Assembly: GCA_964457335.1 (NCBI GenBank)
Contig: CAYWGD010000002.1
Coordinates: 124,001-188,000 of the forward strand
DNA from: CAJBVW01 sp964457335
GTDB taxonomy: Bacteria > Myxococcota_A > UBA796 > SXON01
Length of the DNA stretch: 64,000 bases
Direction of reading: 5' to 3'
The first letter of the stretch is position 1. The number at the start of each line of letters is the position of its first letter. Positions 48,697 to 57,270 of this stretch are shown in pieces. The notes below the pieces were generated by a model. It saw nothing but the letters and a program-made list of their open reading frames with translations. It searched no databases and was not told the origin of the DNA. The position numbers were made by a program, and so were the translations under genes.

Positions 48697-49947
48697 TCAC
48701 CAGTCTCCGGACGAGCGTCGGTCCGCCAGCTCGGTCACGGCGGCGGCGAACAGGCGGGCCGGCGGCGTCTCCGCGGCCTCGGGGAGCAAGGTGCCGCGCG
48801 GATCCGTGAGGCTGAGCGGGAGGTTCGGCGCGTTGTCCACGATGTTCGTCGGAAGCCATTCGCTGCCGGGGTTGAGCCGGGTCCACGCGGCGCCCGCCGC
48901 CTGGAGCGCCTCGCCGAGCCCGTACACGTGGGGGTGATCGACCAGGGACTGGACGTGGTCCTGCTCGCTCGCGAGCAGGAGCACCGGGATGTCCGGACGC
49001 CGCTCCACGAGCGCCGCCGCGAGCCGTCCGGCGTCCCGCTCGGCCCACCAGTCGCGCGCGGTCTCCGCGTCGGCGAACCCGCCGGGGAGGACGCCACGCG
49101 CCTCGGCCGCGGCGGCCAGGGTCGGGGAGACGAGCACCTGCCCGGTCTGGAGGTCGCGCACCCCGCGGACGAGCACGTCCGCCTCGTCGCAGGCGCCGCC
49201 GCCGTCCTCGTCGAAGCAGAGCACCTCCTCGCCGCCGACCGTCCCCGCGTGCAGCCGCTCGTCCGGGATGGCGCAGGTCACGCCGGTGTCCGGCGCGAAC
49301 GCGCAGGTGCCCGCGGCGTACACGGTCGGCTCCACCCCCAGCTCGACGTTCGTGAACTGCGGGCCGGCGGGCGTCTCCCAGGCGACGAGCCCGGCCACGT
49401 CCGGCGTGCTCAGCGCGGGGTCGGCGAGCGTGGCGACCGCGAGGTTCCCGCCGTTGGAGGTCCCGACCAGGTAGATGGCGTCGGGATCCGCGGCGGGGAC
49501 GCGGTCGGGCAGCGTGCAGCCGCCGAGGTCGGCGGTCTCGCCGGCGGCCCAGCGCAGCACGGCGGCGAGCGCGGCGCGCGACCCGGCCCCGCGGCGGTCG
49601 TTGACGCCGTCGGTGCGCCCGTTCCCGGGGAAGTCGAGGTGCACGCTCACGAGGCCCGCGGTCACGTCCGGGCGCAGGCTCGCGTCGTCCAGCGGGGTCC
49701 CGAGCGGGTCCCAGGCGCCGTGCACGAGGACGGCGACGGGCCAGGGCCCCTCGGCCTCCGCGTCGGGCCAACGCGCCTGGACGTGGACCTCGCCCTCGTC
49801 GCCGGGCAGCTGCGCGCCGATGGTCCACACGCCCTCGTCCACCGTGTCCGGGAGCCGCTCGGCGGCGCACACGTCGTCGGCCTCTCCGGTCGCGGCCGCG
49901 CAGCCGGCGAGAGCCGCACCCAGGAGCGCGCTCGAAGCCCGCGTCAC
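48697..49947 (-). CDS. Alpha/beta-hydrolase-like lipoprotein
   Basis: 416 aa. Signal MTRASSALLGAALAGC gives the lipobox L-A-G-C. The catalytic domain has VAVLVHGAWDP (oxyanion, ~69-79), nucleophile elbow YLVGTSNGG (G-x-S-x-G, ~157-165) and late SEQDHVQ with the acid/His. It resembles bacterial secreted hydrolases of uncertain family. An insert CFDEDGGGACDEADV (calcium-like) occurs mid-protein. Its GTG start overlaps the stop of the pseudouridine synthase by 4 bp (GTGA). Confidence 0.75.
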   Translation of the reverse strand: MTRASSALLGAALAGCAAATGEADDVCAAERLPDTVDEGVWTIGAQLPGDEGEVHVQARWPDAEAEGPWPVAVLVHGAWDPLGTPLDDASLRPDVTAGLVSVHLDFPGNGRTDGVNDRRGAGSRAALAAVLRWAAGETADLGGCTLPDRVPAADPDAIYLVGTSNGGNLAVATLADPALSTPDVAGLVAWETPAGPQFTNVELGVEPTVYAAGTCAFAPDTGVTCAIPDERLHAGTVGGEEVLCFDEDGGGACDEADVLVRGVRDLQTGQVLVSPTLAAAAEARGVLPGGFADAETARDWWAERDAGRLAAALVERRPDIPVLLLASEQDHVQSLVDHPHVYGLGEALQAAGAAWTRLNPGSEWLPTNIVDNAPNLPLSLTDPRGTLLPEAAETPPARLFAAAVTELADRRSSGDW

Positions 49948-50528
49948 GGATCGAAGCCGGGCGGCGGCGGGGCCTCCGCCCACAACTCGTCGTTCGGCCC
50001 CGGCCAGGGCAGGCGGATCCGCCAGGCGTGCAGGTACAGGCGGTCGGCCTCGGGCCCCCCGTACGTGGGGTCCCCCACGATGGGCGCGCCCAGGCTGGCG
50101 AGGTGCGCGCGGATCTGGTGGGTGCGCCCCGTGAGCGGGATCGCGAGCACCCCCGTGCGGCCGCCGGCCCGCCAGCGCACCCGGAACCGCGTCCGCGCCG
50201 GGCGCCCCTCGCCGATCTTGACCCGCCCCCGCTTCCACTCGCCGATCGGCAGGTCGACCTCCCCTTCGTCGGGGAGGTCTCCCGCCACGACCGCCAGGTA
50301 CTCCTTGTGGACCCGGCCCGTCGCGAAGGCCTCGCTGATCATCCGTTGTCCCGCGAGCGAGCGCGCCATCACGAGGCATCCGCTCGTCTCCCTGTCCAGG
50401 CGATGGCAGACCCGAAGCCCGGTCTCCGTGGCCACCGACGATCCCCCGTCGCGCGCAGGCACGACGGGGATCCCGACGGGCTTGTCGAGGATCTGGATAT
50501 GACGGTCGCGATGAAGCGTGACGAACAA
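49944..50528 (-). CDS. RluA-family pseudouridine synthase
   Basis: Converts uridine to pseudouridine in RNA. The catalytic HRLDRETSG with Asp is present (~45-53), along with HIQILDKPVGIPVV at the N-terminus (family start), KEYLAVV, and the C-terminal LTGRTHQIRAHLASLGAPIVGDPTYGG. 194 aa is short because there is no S4 domain. No ATG or GTG fits the N-terminus; a TTG at 50528 is the best start and lies inside the 5' end of the Lon gene on the other strand. The start has no Shine-Dalgarno and remains uncertain. Target RNA is unknown. Confidence 0.82.
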   Translation of the reverse strand: MFVTLHRDRHIQILDKPVGIPVVPARDGGSSVATETGLRVCHRLDRETSGCLVMARSLAGQRMISEAFATGRVHKEYLAVVAGDLPDEGEVDLPIGEWKRGRVKIGEGRPARTRFRVRWRAGGRTGVLAIPLTGRTHQIRAHLASLGAPIVGDPTYGGPEADRLYLHAWRIRLPWPGPNDELWAEAPPPPGFDP

Positions 50529-52940
50529 GGTGGCGCGCCGGTGGATCCCGGCACGATGCCTATCCCCCCGCTCCGCGCCGAGCAGCTGAGATGGGAGGTG
50601 CCCGAGGGCACCCTCCTGTTCCGGACCACGGCGGAGCTCACCCCGGTCGAGGCGATCCTCGGCCAGCCGAACGCCTGCGCGGCGCTCCGGCGCGGCGTGC
50701 TCCTCGAGGGGCCCGGGTTCAACGTGTTCGTGGTGGGGCTGCTCTCCACGGGCCGCCTCGGCACGGTGAAGCGCATGCTGGACGAGCTGCGGCCGCGCCG
50801 TCGCGTGACCCGCGATCTCGTCTACGTCGCGAACTTCAAGGAGCCCGGCCGGCCGCGGCTCCTGGAGTTCCCGCCGGGGCGGGGCGTGGCGTTCCGCAAG
50901 GAGCTCCTCCGCGTGGCCGCCGCGCTCGTGGAGGAGGTTCCGCGGCTGTTGCGCTCCGACGAGGTGCGCACTCAGCGCGAGCGCCGGACGCAGGACGCCG
51001 AGGTGGCCCACCACGGGGCGCTCCAGCGGCTCGAGGCGCACGCGCGCGAGCTCGGCTTCGTGATCGGGGACCTCGGCGAGCAGGGCGAGCCCAACCCGGT
51101 CGTCCTCTGGATGGAGCCGGGCGAGGACGACGAGGACGTGGAGGTCGAGGACGCGCCCGTCCACACGCGCGCCGAGCTCCAGGTGCTCGCCGACTCCGGC
51201 GGCATCGAGCTCCCCATCCCGGCGGAGGAGATCTTCCGGCGCTTCGACGTGCTCGAGCGGGAGCTCGCGGCCGCGTTGAACCTCTCGCGCGAGGCGGTGA
51301 TGGACACCGTCCGGAAGGTCGCCGAGACCGAGCGGGCCGCCATCGGCGCGGCCACGCGCAAGGTGCTCGCGGACCTGGGCCGGCGCTGGCCCTCCGCGCG
51401 CCCCTGGCTCCACGAGCTGCACGAAGAGCTGGTCGAGTCGCCCGAGTGGTTCGAGGAGGAGGGCGACCAGGAGGCGCTCTTCGCCGCGTTCTCGGCGAAC
51501 GTGGTGCACCGCGGCTCGCGGAGCCCGCACGCGCCGGTGGTCGTGGTCCCGAACCCCACCTGGGCGCACGTCTTCGGCGGCCTCGAGGGCGAGGCCGGGG
51601 TCGACCACCGCCACATCCGCGGCGGTTCGCTGCAGGACGCCGACGGCGGCTTCCTGGTGCTCAACGCGGCCGACCTGCTCCAGGATCCCGGCGCGTGGCG
51701 GCTCCTGAAGCGGATGCTGATGTTCGGGCAGATCGACATCCAGAACCCCGAGAGTCCGCTCTCCGCGGGGGTGGCCGTGCTCCGGCCCGACCCCATGCGC
51801 CTCGACGTGAAGGTCGTCCTGCTCGGCGACGCCGAGACCTACGCGGCGCTGTTCTACGGCGACACCGACTTCGCCAGCATCTTCAAGATCAAGGCGGAGT
51901 TCGAGGAGGACGCCGCCATCACCCAGGAGCTCCTGCGCGACTACGCGGGCTTCGTGGCCCGCATGGTCCGGCGCGAGAAGCTCCCCGCGTTCACGCAGGA
52001 GGCCGTGGCGGCCATCCTGGAGTGGGCGGTGCGGGCGTCCGGGCGCGGGGGGCGCATCACCACGCGCTTCGGCGGGGTCGCGGACCTGCTGCGGGAGGCC
52101 GCGTTCGAATCGGGCGGGGCCACGGTCGACCGCGTCCACATCGAGGCCGCGCAGCGCGCCCGGCGGGATCGGGACGACCTCGCCGAGCGGCGTGTGCTCG
52201 AGATGCTCGAGAGCGGCGTGCTCCGCGTGGACCTCGACGGTCGGCGCGTCGGGCAGGTCAACGCGCTCGTCGTCTACCACGTGGGCGGCCACGACTTCGG
52301 GCGGCCCATGCGCATCACGGCCACGGTCGGCGCGGGGCGCGGCGGCATCGTCTCGATCGAGCGCGAGGCCCGGCTCTCCGGGCGCATGCACCAGAAGGGC
52401 GTGCAGATCCTCCGGGGGCTCCTGCTCGAGCGCTTCGGGCGGCGCCGGCCGCTCTCGTTCACCGCGTCGCTCTGCTTCGAGCAGTCCTACGCGCGCGTCG
52501 ACGGCGACAGCGCGAGCATGGCCGAGGTCGTCGGCCTGATCTCCGCGCTCGCGTCGGTGCCGGTGCGCCAGGACATCGCGGTCACCGGCTCGGTGAACCA
52601 GTTCGGCGAGGTGCAGGGCGTCGGCGGGGTCAACGAGAAGATCGAGGGCTTCTTCACCTCGTGCAAGCTGCGGGGCCTCACCGGCACGCAGGGGGTCGTG
52701 ATCCCGATCCACAACGTGCCGGACCTCTGCCTCTCGGACGAGGTGCGCGACGCCTGCGCGGCGGGGCGCTTCCACGTCTGGGCGATCGAGCGCATCGAGC
52801 AGGGGATCGAGCTCATGACCGGGGTGACGGCGGGGGAGCGGGACGAGGTCGGGACCTACCCGGCCGGCTCGGTGATGGCGCGCGTGGACGCGGCGCTCGA
52901 CACCTTCGCCCTCGCATCGCGGCCGCGGCGGCCCGTGTAG
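50499..52940 (+). CDS. Lon-related ATP-independent-type protease (LonH/YcbZ-like)
   Basis: 813 aa. N-terminal AAA_32-type region (~1-520; FNVFVVGLLSTGRLGTVKRML), a helicase-like core (FGGLEGEAGVDHRHIRGGSLQDADGGFLVLN), and a Lon protease domain (~580-800) with catalytic Ser671 in DGDSASMAE and Lys714 in GVNEKIEGFF, 43 residues apart as in E. coli Lon (S679/K722). The Walker A motif is degraded (LSTGRLGT). The family degrades misfolded proteins or fine-tunes regulators. Start ATG at 50499 with GAGG 8 nt upstream; a second ATG at 50511 is possible. Ends one base before the next gene's stop. Confidence 0.9.
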   Translation: MTVAMKRDEQGGAPVDPGTMPIPPLRAEQLRWEVPEGTLLFRTTAELTPVEAILGQPNACAALRRGVLLEGPGFNVFVVGLLSTGRLGTVKRMLDELRPRRRVTRDLVYVANFKEPGRPRLLEFPPGRGVAFRKELLRVAAALVEEVPRLLRSDEVRTQRERRTQDAEVAHHGALQRLEAHARELGFVIGDLGEQGEPNPVVLWMEPGEDDEDVEVEDAPVHTRAELQVLADSGGIELPIPAEEIFRRFDVLERELAAALNLSREAVMDTVRKVAETERAAIGAATRKVLADLGRRWPSARPWLHELHEELVESPEWFEEEGDQEALFAAFSANVVHRGSRSPHAPVVVVPNPTWAHVFGGLEGEAGVDHRHIRGGSLQDADGGFLVLNAADLLQDPGAWRLLKRMLMFGQIDIQNPESPLSAGVAVLRPDPMRLDVKVVLLGDAETYAALFYGDTDFASIFKIKAEFEEDAAITQELLRDYAGFVARMVRREKLPAFTQEAVAAILEWAVRASGRGGRITTRFGGVADLLREAAFESGGATVDRVHIEAAQRARRDRDDLAERRVLEMLESGVLRVDLDGRRVGQVNALVVYHVGGHDFGRPMRITATVGAGRGGIVSIEREARLSGRMHQKGVQILRGLLLERFGRRRPLSFTASLCFEQSYARVDGDSASMAEVVGLISALASVPVRQDIAVTGSVNQFGEVQGVGGVNEKIEGFFTSCKLRGLTGTQGVVIPIHNVPDLCLSDEVRDACAAGRFHVWAIERIEQGIELMTGVTAGERDEVGTYPAGSVMARVDAALDTFALASRPRRPV

Positions 52941-54449
52941 TCACTCGCAGGCGACGGCGGACACGTACTCGATCGAGATCTCGGCGCCGAGCGCGGGGAC
53001 GGTGTCCCCATCGAAGCGGACGGCGTTCTCGGCGGCGTCCCAGCTCCAGTCCGTGAAGCGCACGCCCTCCGCGAGCACCTCGATGGAGCTCGGGACGGGG
53101 GCCTCCGCGAGCACGTAGCGGACGGCCCCGCGGCCGGCGGGGAGGTCCGCGAGGGCGTCGAACGCGGGCTCCCAGTCCATGGCGCAGAGATCCTGGAGCG
53201 TTCCGCCGTAGGCCTCCACGACCTCGGCGTAGTCTTCGGCCTCGTCGCCGCAGCTGTCGTCCCCGGGCAAGAGCGCGGAGACATGCAGCGCGGCCGGCGA
53301 GGTGACGCGGTCCGCGAGCTGCTCGGCCGCCTCCATCGCGTCGGCGGCGGAGGGGCCGTCCGCGACGATGATGACGTGCAGATCGGCCTCCTCGCGCCGG
53401 AAGTCGACGAGGCACTCCTCGGACGCCGCGCGCGCCAGCGCCTCTACGGCGAGCCCGAGGAGGTCGCCGTCCCAGGCGCCGGAGTCCCCGTCGAACCCAC
53501 GCTCGAGCACGACCTCGGTCTGGAGCGAGGTGTCGGAGCGGTCGGCCCAGCCGGGCGTGGAGCTCGGGCACGGGCCGGCCCCGGAGAGGGCGGTGAGGTG
53601 GTAGTCGATGTTCGTGTCGCGCAGGGTGTCGACGAAGCGCGGGATCACGTCGGCCGCCTTGTCGAGCTGCGCGGTCATCCCGCCATCGGTCGCGACGACG
53701 AAGAGCAGGTCGGTGGGGTTCGAGGGCGTGTAGCGGAACGTCTCGGTGACGACCTCGCCCCCGTACACGTGCGTCGAGACCCACACGCCGAGGGCGGGGC
53801 GGTAGGGGTCGTTCGAGGTCACGCGCAGGGTGGCGCCGCGGTCGTCGCCGCCCGCGGGCGTGACGAGCAGCTCGACGGCCTCGGTGTCGCCGGGGGCGAT
53901 CGTCGTCGGGGCCGAGACGATCGTGTACTCGGCGCCGTCCAGCGTCACGTCGGTGAGCACGAGGTCCTCGGTGCCCTCGTTGGTGATCGCGACGTAGCCC
54001 GTACCCGAGCAGCCGAGCACCACGTCCTCGAACGGGGGCGCATCCGCGGCGATCACGGGCGCGGCCCCGACCCCGAGGAGCCGCACCGTCTCGTCGCTCG
54101 GCTCGATCAGCAGCTCGGCGGAGTCGGTCTGCTCGGTGAGCGGGAGGTAGCGGACCTCGAGGGTGAGCTCGTCCCCCGGGTCGAGCGTGATCAGCGGCGG
54201 GCCGTCGACGACGAAGAAGTCGCTGCCGATCGGCTCGTCGTGGCCGCTCACGGTCTCGGGCGTGTCGCCCGCGTTGTAGAGCGTGAGCTCGCCGACCGCG
54301 TAGCCGTCCTCGTTGACGGACACCGTGCCGAAGTCGATGCGCGCCGGGCTCGCGACGATGCGGGGGCCGTCCAGCGCGGTGTCGCCATCGCCCGCGTCGG
54401 CCCAGGGGCCGATCGGGTTGCAGCCGAGGAGCGGGAGGAGGGCGAGCAC
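52941..54449 (-). CDS. Lipoprotein with ASH/Ig-like repeats and vWA-like domain
   Basis: 502 aa. Signal M-L-A-L-L-P-L-L-G-C (Cys10). Two Ig-like ASH/choice-of-anchor D repeats (~28-230; RIDFGTVSVNEDGYAVGELTLYN, EDVVLGCSGTGYVAI) are followed by a von Willebrand A-like domain (~245-430; TDLLFVVATDGGMTAQLDKAADVI) with a degenerate MIDAS (D-G-G-M in place of D-x-S-x-S). The C-terminal part (~440-502) is a beta domain. Adhesion or complex assembly is likely. GTG start at 54449 preceded by TACAAT and no Shine-Dalgarno. Convergent with Lon (stops adjoin). Confidence 0.78.
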   Translation of the reverse strand: MLALLPLLGCNPIGPWADAGDGDTALDGPRIVASPARIDFGTVSVNEDGYAVGELTLYNAGDTPETVSGHDEPIGSDFFVVDGPPLITLDPGDELTLEVRYLPLTEQTDSAELLIEPSDETVRLLGVGAAPVIAADAPPFEDVVLGCSGTGYVAITNEGTEDLVLTDVTLDGAEYTIVSAPTTIAPGDTEAVELLVTPAGGDDRGATLRVTSNDPYRPALGVWVSTHVYGGEVVTETFRYTPSNPTDLLFVVATDGGMTAQLDKAADVIPRFVDTLRDTNIDYHLTALSGAGPCPSSTPGWADRSDTSLQTEVVLERGFDGDSGAWDGDLLGLAVEALARAASEECLVDFRREEADLHVIIVADGPSAADAMEAAEQLADRVTSPAALHVSALLPGDDSCGDEAEDYAEVVEAYGGTLQDLCAMDWEPAFDALADLPAGRGAVRYVLAEAPVPSSIEVLAEGVRFTDWSWDAAENAVRFDGDTVPALGAEISIEYVSAVACE

Positions 54450-54456
54450 GGCGGTG

Positions 54457-54462
54457 ATTGTA
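54457..54462 (-). promoter_or_regulatory. Candidate leaderless promoter of the vWA-like lipoprotein
   Basis: TACAAT (five of six to TATAAT) with its T 13 nt upstream of the GTG at 54449. CTGACG lies upstream with a 15-bp spacer as a -35-like box. No Shine-Dalgarno is seen. Confidence 0.55.
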
Positions 54463-54491
54463 GCTTCGGCTCGTGCCCGTCAGGGGCCGAA

Positions 54492-56078
54492 CTAGCGGCC
54501 GAAGCGAACGCCGGCGCGCGCCGCGGCGCCGTAGGTCCACTCCGTGCCCGTCGCGAAGGGCATGGGCGACACGTGCCCGTCGACTCGGAGCTCGACCCGG
54601 AGGTCCCGGCCGACCGGGATCCCGCCGCCGAAGCTCGCGAGCCCCGCCACGCTCACGTTCTCCTGGAGCTCGCCGGTCTCGGAGTTGCGCCGGAAAGGGA
54701 CGCGCACGTCCAGCCCGGGGCCGAGCCACAGCGGGCCGAGGTCGAGGCCGGCCGTGGCCCCGGCCGAGAGCGCGCCCGAGGTGGAGCGCGTCTCGTCCGG
54801 GAGGAGTCCGTCCGCGAGCTCGACGTTCAGGTGGAGATCCGGCCTCCACGGGGAGGGGAGCGACACTGGGTGCACCCACGCCACGCCGAGCGAGGCGTGG
54901 AAGGGGTGCAGGAAGTCGGTCCCGCCCTGCCAGGACACGCCCGCGAGCACGTCCACGGCGGGCTCTCGCCCGCGCACCAGGTCCTCGACCGGGAGCCGGC
55001 CACCGGCCTCGAGCCGCACCCGCTGCTTGACCAGGCGGCGCCCGTCCTCGGTCTGGATCTCGATGGTCTGCGCGCCGGGCTCGACCGCGTAGAGCCCGGG
55101 CAGCTCCCCGCGGGGGATGCCGTTGATCAGCAGGCGCGCGCGGTCCAGCACGCGGTCGTACGCCGAGACGAGGGCCTGCTCGGCCGCCGATCGCTCCGTG
55201 GCGCGGCCCGAGAGGTAGATCTCCTCGCGGCCGACGATGCGGTACTCCGCGCGCGGCACCTGGAGGCCGCCCGTGTAGGCGATCGTCCGGTCGCGCGCGT
55301 ACTCGTGCGCCTCCGTCACGTCGACGAGCTGGTCCCCGTCGAGGTCGGCGTCCCGCCGCGCGGTGGTCAGGCCCTGGAGGAGGAAGTGCGTGTAGACGCC
55401 GTTCTCGAGGCTCGGGTCCTCCATCGCGGGCTGGTAGTACTGGGCCGCGAAGAGGCGCGCCTCGGACTCGGAGATCTCCCGGTCGCCCCGCGGGGCCGGC
55501 GGCTCGCCTCGGAGGCCCTGGAGCTGGCGGGAGGTCGTGTCGGAGAGCGAGGACTTGGAGCCGCCCCGGCCGTTGTGGCAGGTGTCGAGGATCAACACCC
55601 GCCGCCGCGCCGGGAGCGCGTTCACGAGGTCCTCGATCTCCTGGACGGCGAGCCCGGTCTTCGTCGGGTCGTCGAGCCGCGCGTCGGAGGGGAGGAACCA
55701 GAGGCGGCTCCCGTCGATCGGGTCGAGCGTGAGCGTGCCGTGGCCGGAGAGGTAGAGGAGGAAGGTGTCGTCGCGCTGCAGATCGGCCGTGGCCGCGGCG
55801 AACGCGCGGCGGAGGGCCTCGCGCGAGGTGGCCGTCGCGCCCTCGATGATGGTCACGCGGTCGAAGCCGCCGACGTCGGCGCTCCCCAGCACCGTCCCCA
55901 GGTCGCGCGCGTCCTTCTCGGCGAAGCGCAGGCCCTGGAGCTTCGGGTCCGCGTAGTCCTGCACGCCGATCACCAGCGCGACGCGGCGCGGCTCGAACGC
56001 GGCGCCGGCCTGCCCCGGGCTCACGTCGACCACCGCGGCGAGCGCGCCCGGCAGCAGCAGCGAGGCGAGCCCGATCAC
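54492..56078 (-). CDS. Secreted caspase-family (C14) protein with beta-barrel-like tail
   Basis: 528 aa. A weak signal peptide (MIGLASLLLPGALA) leads into a caspase p20 fold: RRVALVIGVQDY (~31-42), catalytic His113 in YLSGHGTL and Cys167 in ILDTCHNGRGG, so the His-Cys pair is intact. Residues ~330-400 form a PEGA-like domain, and the final ~130 residues (GGTDFLHPFHASLGVAW to YGAAARAGVRFGR) repeat alternating strands with an aromatic-rich ending, as an outer-membrane barrel would. It follows an ECF sigma and anti-sigma-like gene with 4-bp overlap, so expression is probably conditional. Target unknown. Confidence 0.8.
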   Translation of the reverse strand: MIGLASLLLPGALAAVVDVSPGQAGAAFEPRRVALVIGVQDYADPKLQGLRFAEKDARDLGTVLGSADVGGFDRVTIIEGATATSREALRRAFAAATADLQRDDTFLLYLSGHGTLTLDPIDGSRLWFLPSDARLDDPTKTGLAVQEIEDLVNALPARRRVLILDTCHNGRGGSKSSLSDTTSRQLQGLRGEPPAPRGDREISESEARLFAAQYYQPAMEDPSLENGVYTHFLLQGLTTARRDADLDGDQLVDVTEAHEYARDRTIAYTGGLQVPRAEYRIVGREEIYLSGRATERSAAEQALVSAYDRVLDRARLLINGIPRGELPGLYAVEPGAQTIEIQTEDGRRLVKQRVRLEAGGRLPVEDLVRGREPAVDVLAGVSWQGGTDFLHPFHASLGVAWVHPVSLPSPWRPDLHLNVELADGLLPDETRSTSGALSAGATAGLDLGPLWLGPGLDVRVPFRRNSETGELQENVSVAGLASFGGGIPVGRDLRVELRVDGHVSPMPFATGTEWTYGAAARAGVRFGR

Positions 56079-56734
56079 GGCGTCACCCCGGGGAGCTCGA
56101 TCGCGTCGGACGCGCCGCCGCCCTCGACGACGAAGCGCGCCGGGCCCTCTCCGGCTTCGAGCGCGTAGCCGACGGGCAGGTCGGTGTCCCCCGCGGGCAC
56201 CGGGCCGCGGAACAACACCGTGTCGTTTCGACGGAGCGTGACGTCCATGGGGACCTGGGTGGTGACGCGGAACACCAGGGTATCGCCGGATCGGTACGAT
56301 CGTCCCGCGGAGAGGCGCTCGACCGCGTCCCCGCGCCGCACCGCGACGCGCAGGCCCAGCTCGGGCACCCGCTCGCCCGCGCCGCGGGGCACGAGCTGGG
56401 CGGGATCGCCGCGCTCGGCGGGCGTGGGGAGCGCGAGCAGGAGGCCGGCCGCGAGCGCGAAGACGCCCGCGGCGACAGGAGCCCAGCGGCGGAGGATCGG
56501 GGGGGCGTTGCGGGGGGCCCTCCCCCCGCCCCAAGAGCCCGGAGATCCCGACGCCACGTCGGCTTGCTGAGCGGCATCCGGTCGCGGGGCGACCACGAGC
56601 GCGGGCCCGCCGAGCACTTCCGCGACGCGTCCGGGAGGCACTCCCACCTCGGCGAGGATGCGCGCCTGGAGCGCCCGCGGAGGCTCCACGCCCCCGAGGT
56701 CGGCCAGGAGCCGATCGAGCTCGGCGTCGTTCAC
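56075..56734 (-). CDS. Putative membrane anti-sigma factor
   Basis: 219 aa. N-terminal helical domain (~1-35; ELDRLLADLGGVEPP), cytoplasmic linker, one transmembrane helix (~86-104; PVAAGVFALAAGLLLALPT), then an extracytoplasmic beta-domain (~110-219; VPELGLRVAVRRGDAVERLSAG, FRVTTQVPMDVTLRR). There is no H-x-x-x-C-x-x-C zinc motif of classical ZAS anti-sigma factors. Position directly after an ECF sigma, with a 4-bp overlap on each side, is the main reason for the call. A dispersed hairpin repeat (56499-56536) is read in frame as SWGGGRAPRNAPP before the membrane helix. Confidence 0.7.
   Translation of the reverse strand: MNDAELDRLLADLGGVEPPRALQARILAEVGVPPGRVAEVLGGPALVVAPRPDAAQQADVASGSPGSWGGGRAPRNAPPILRRWAPVAAGVFALAAGLLLALPTPAERGDPAQLVPRGAGERVPELGLRVAVRRGDAVERLSAGRSYRSGDTLVFRVTTQVPMDVTLRRNDTVLFRGPVPAGDTDLPVGYALEAGEGPARFVVEGGGASDAIELPGVTP
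56499..56536 (-). repeat. Dispersed G/C hairpin repeat inside a gene
   Basis: 38-bp copy, GGGGGGGCGTTGCGGGG on the + strand, within the anti-sigma-like gene and in frame. Read on the gene's strand it runs TCTTGGGGCGGGG to GCAACGCCCCCC. Confidence 0.85.
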
Positions 56735-57252
56735 GCGGCCTCCAGGAGCTCGCGCAGGCGCACACGCGCGCGGGAGACGCGGGCGCGGGCGTTGTCGGGC
56801 GAGATGTCGAGCGCGGCGGCGATCTCGTTGTGGTCGAAGCCCTGGACGGACGCGAGGAGGAAGGCGTCGCGCAGGTTCTCGGGGAGGTCGGCCAGCGCGC
56901 GCTCGAGCGCGATGCGGTCGGACGGCGCGTCGTTGGAGACGAGCTCGTGGTCCTCGCCGAGCACCTCGGGGCGGCGCGCCGAGCGGCGCTGGCCGTCCCG
57001 GAGCGCGTTCGTGGCGATGCGGTAGAGCCAGCTGCGAAAGCTGCCGTCAGCCCCGCTCCACGTGCTGCGCGCGCGGTGGACGCTGAGGAAGGCCTCCTGG
57101 AAGACCTCGTCCGCGACCTCGGCCCGGCGCGTCATGCGCAGGAGGTAGCCGTACAAGGGCGCACGATGCCGCGCGAACAGGGTCGCGAAGGCGTCTGCGC
57201 TCCCCTGCTGCACCGCGTCCATCAAGGCCTCGTCGGAGGATGGGTCCTTCAC
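56731..57252 (-). CDS. ECF-family RNA polymerase sigma factor
   Basis: 173 aa. Region 2 (~10-80): GSADAFATLFARHRAPLYGYLLRMTRRAEVADEVFQEAFLSVHR, and the SFRSWLYRIATNALRDGQRR element; region 4 (~115-170): LPENLRDAFLLASVQGFDHNEIAAALDISPDNARARVSRARVRLRELL. It directs RNA polymerase to its own regulon. Start GTG at 57252 with GGAG upstream and a possible -10 TAGGTA. It heads an operon: sigma, anti-sigma-like (overlap 56731-56734), caspase (overlap 56075-56078). Autoregulation is likely but not shown by the sequence. Confidence 0.95.
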   Translation of the reverse strand: MKDPSSDEALMDAVQQGSADAFATLFARHRAPLYGYLLRMTRRAEVADEVFQEAFLSVHRARSTWSGADGSFRSWLYRIATNALRDGQRRSARRPEVLGEDHELVSNDAPSDRIALERALADLPENLRDAFLLASVQGFDHNEIAAALDISPDNARARVSRARVRLRELLEAA

Positions 57253-57270
57253 CCGGCTCTCCGTCGATAC

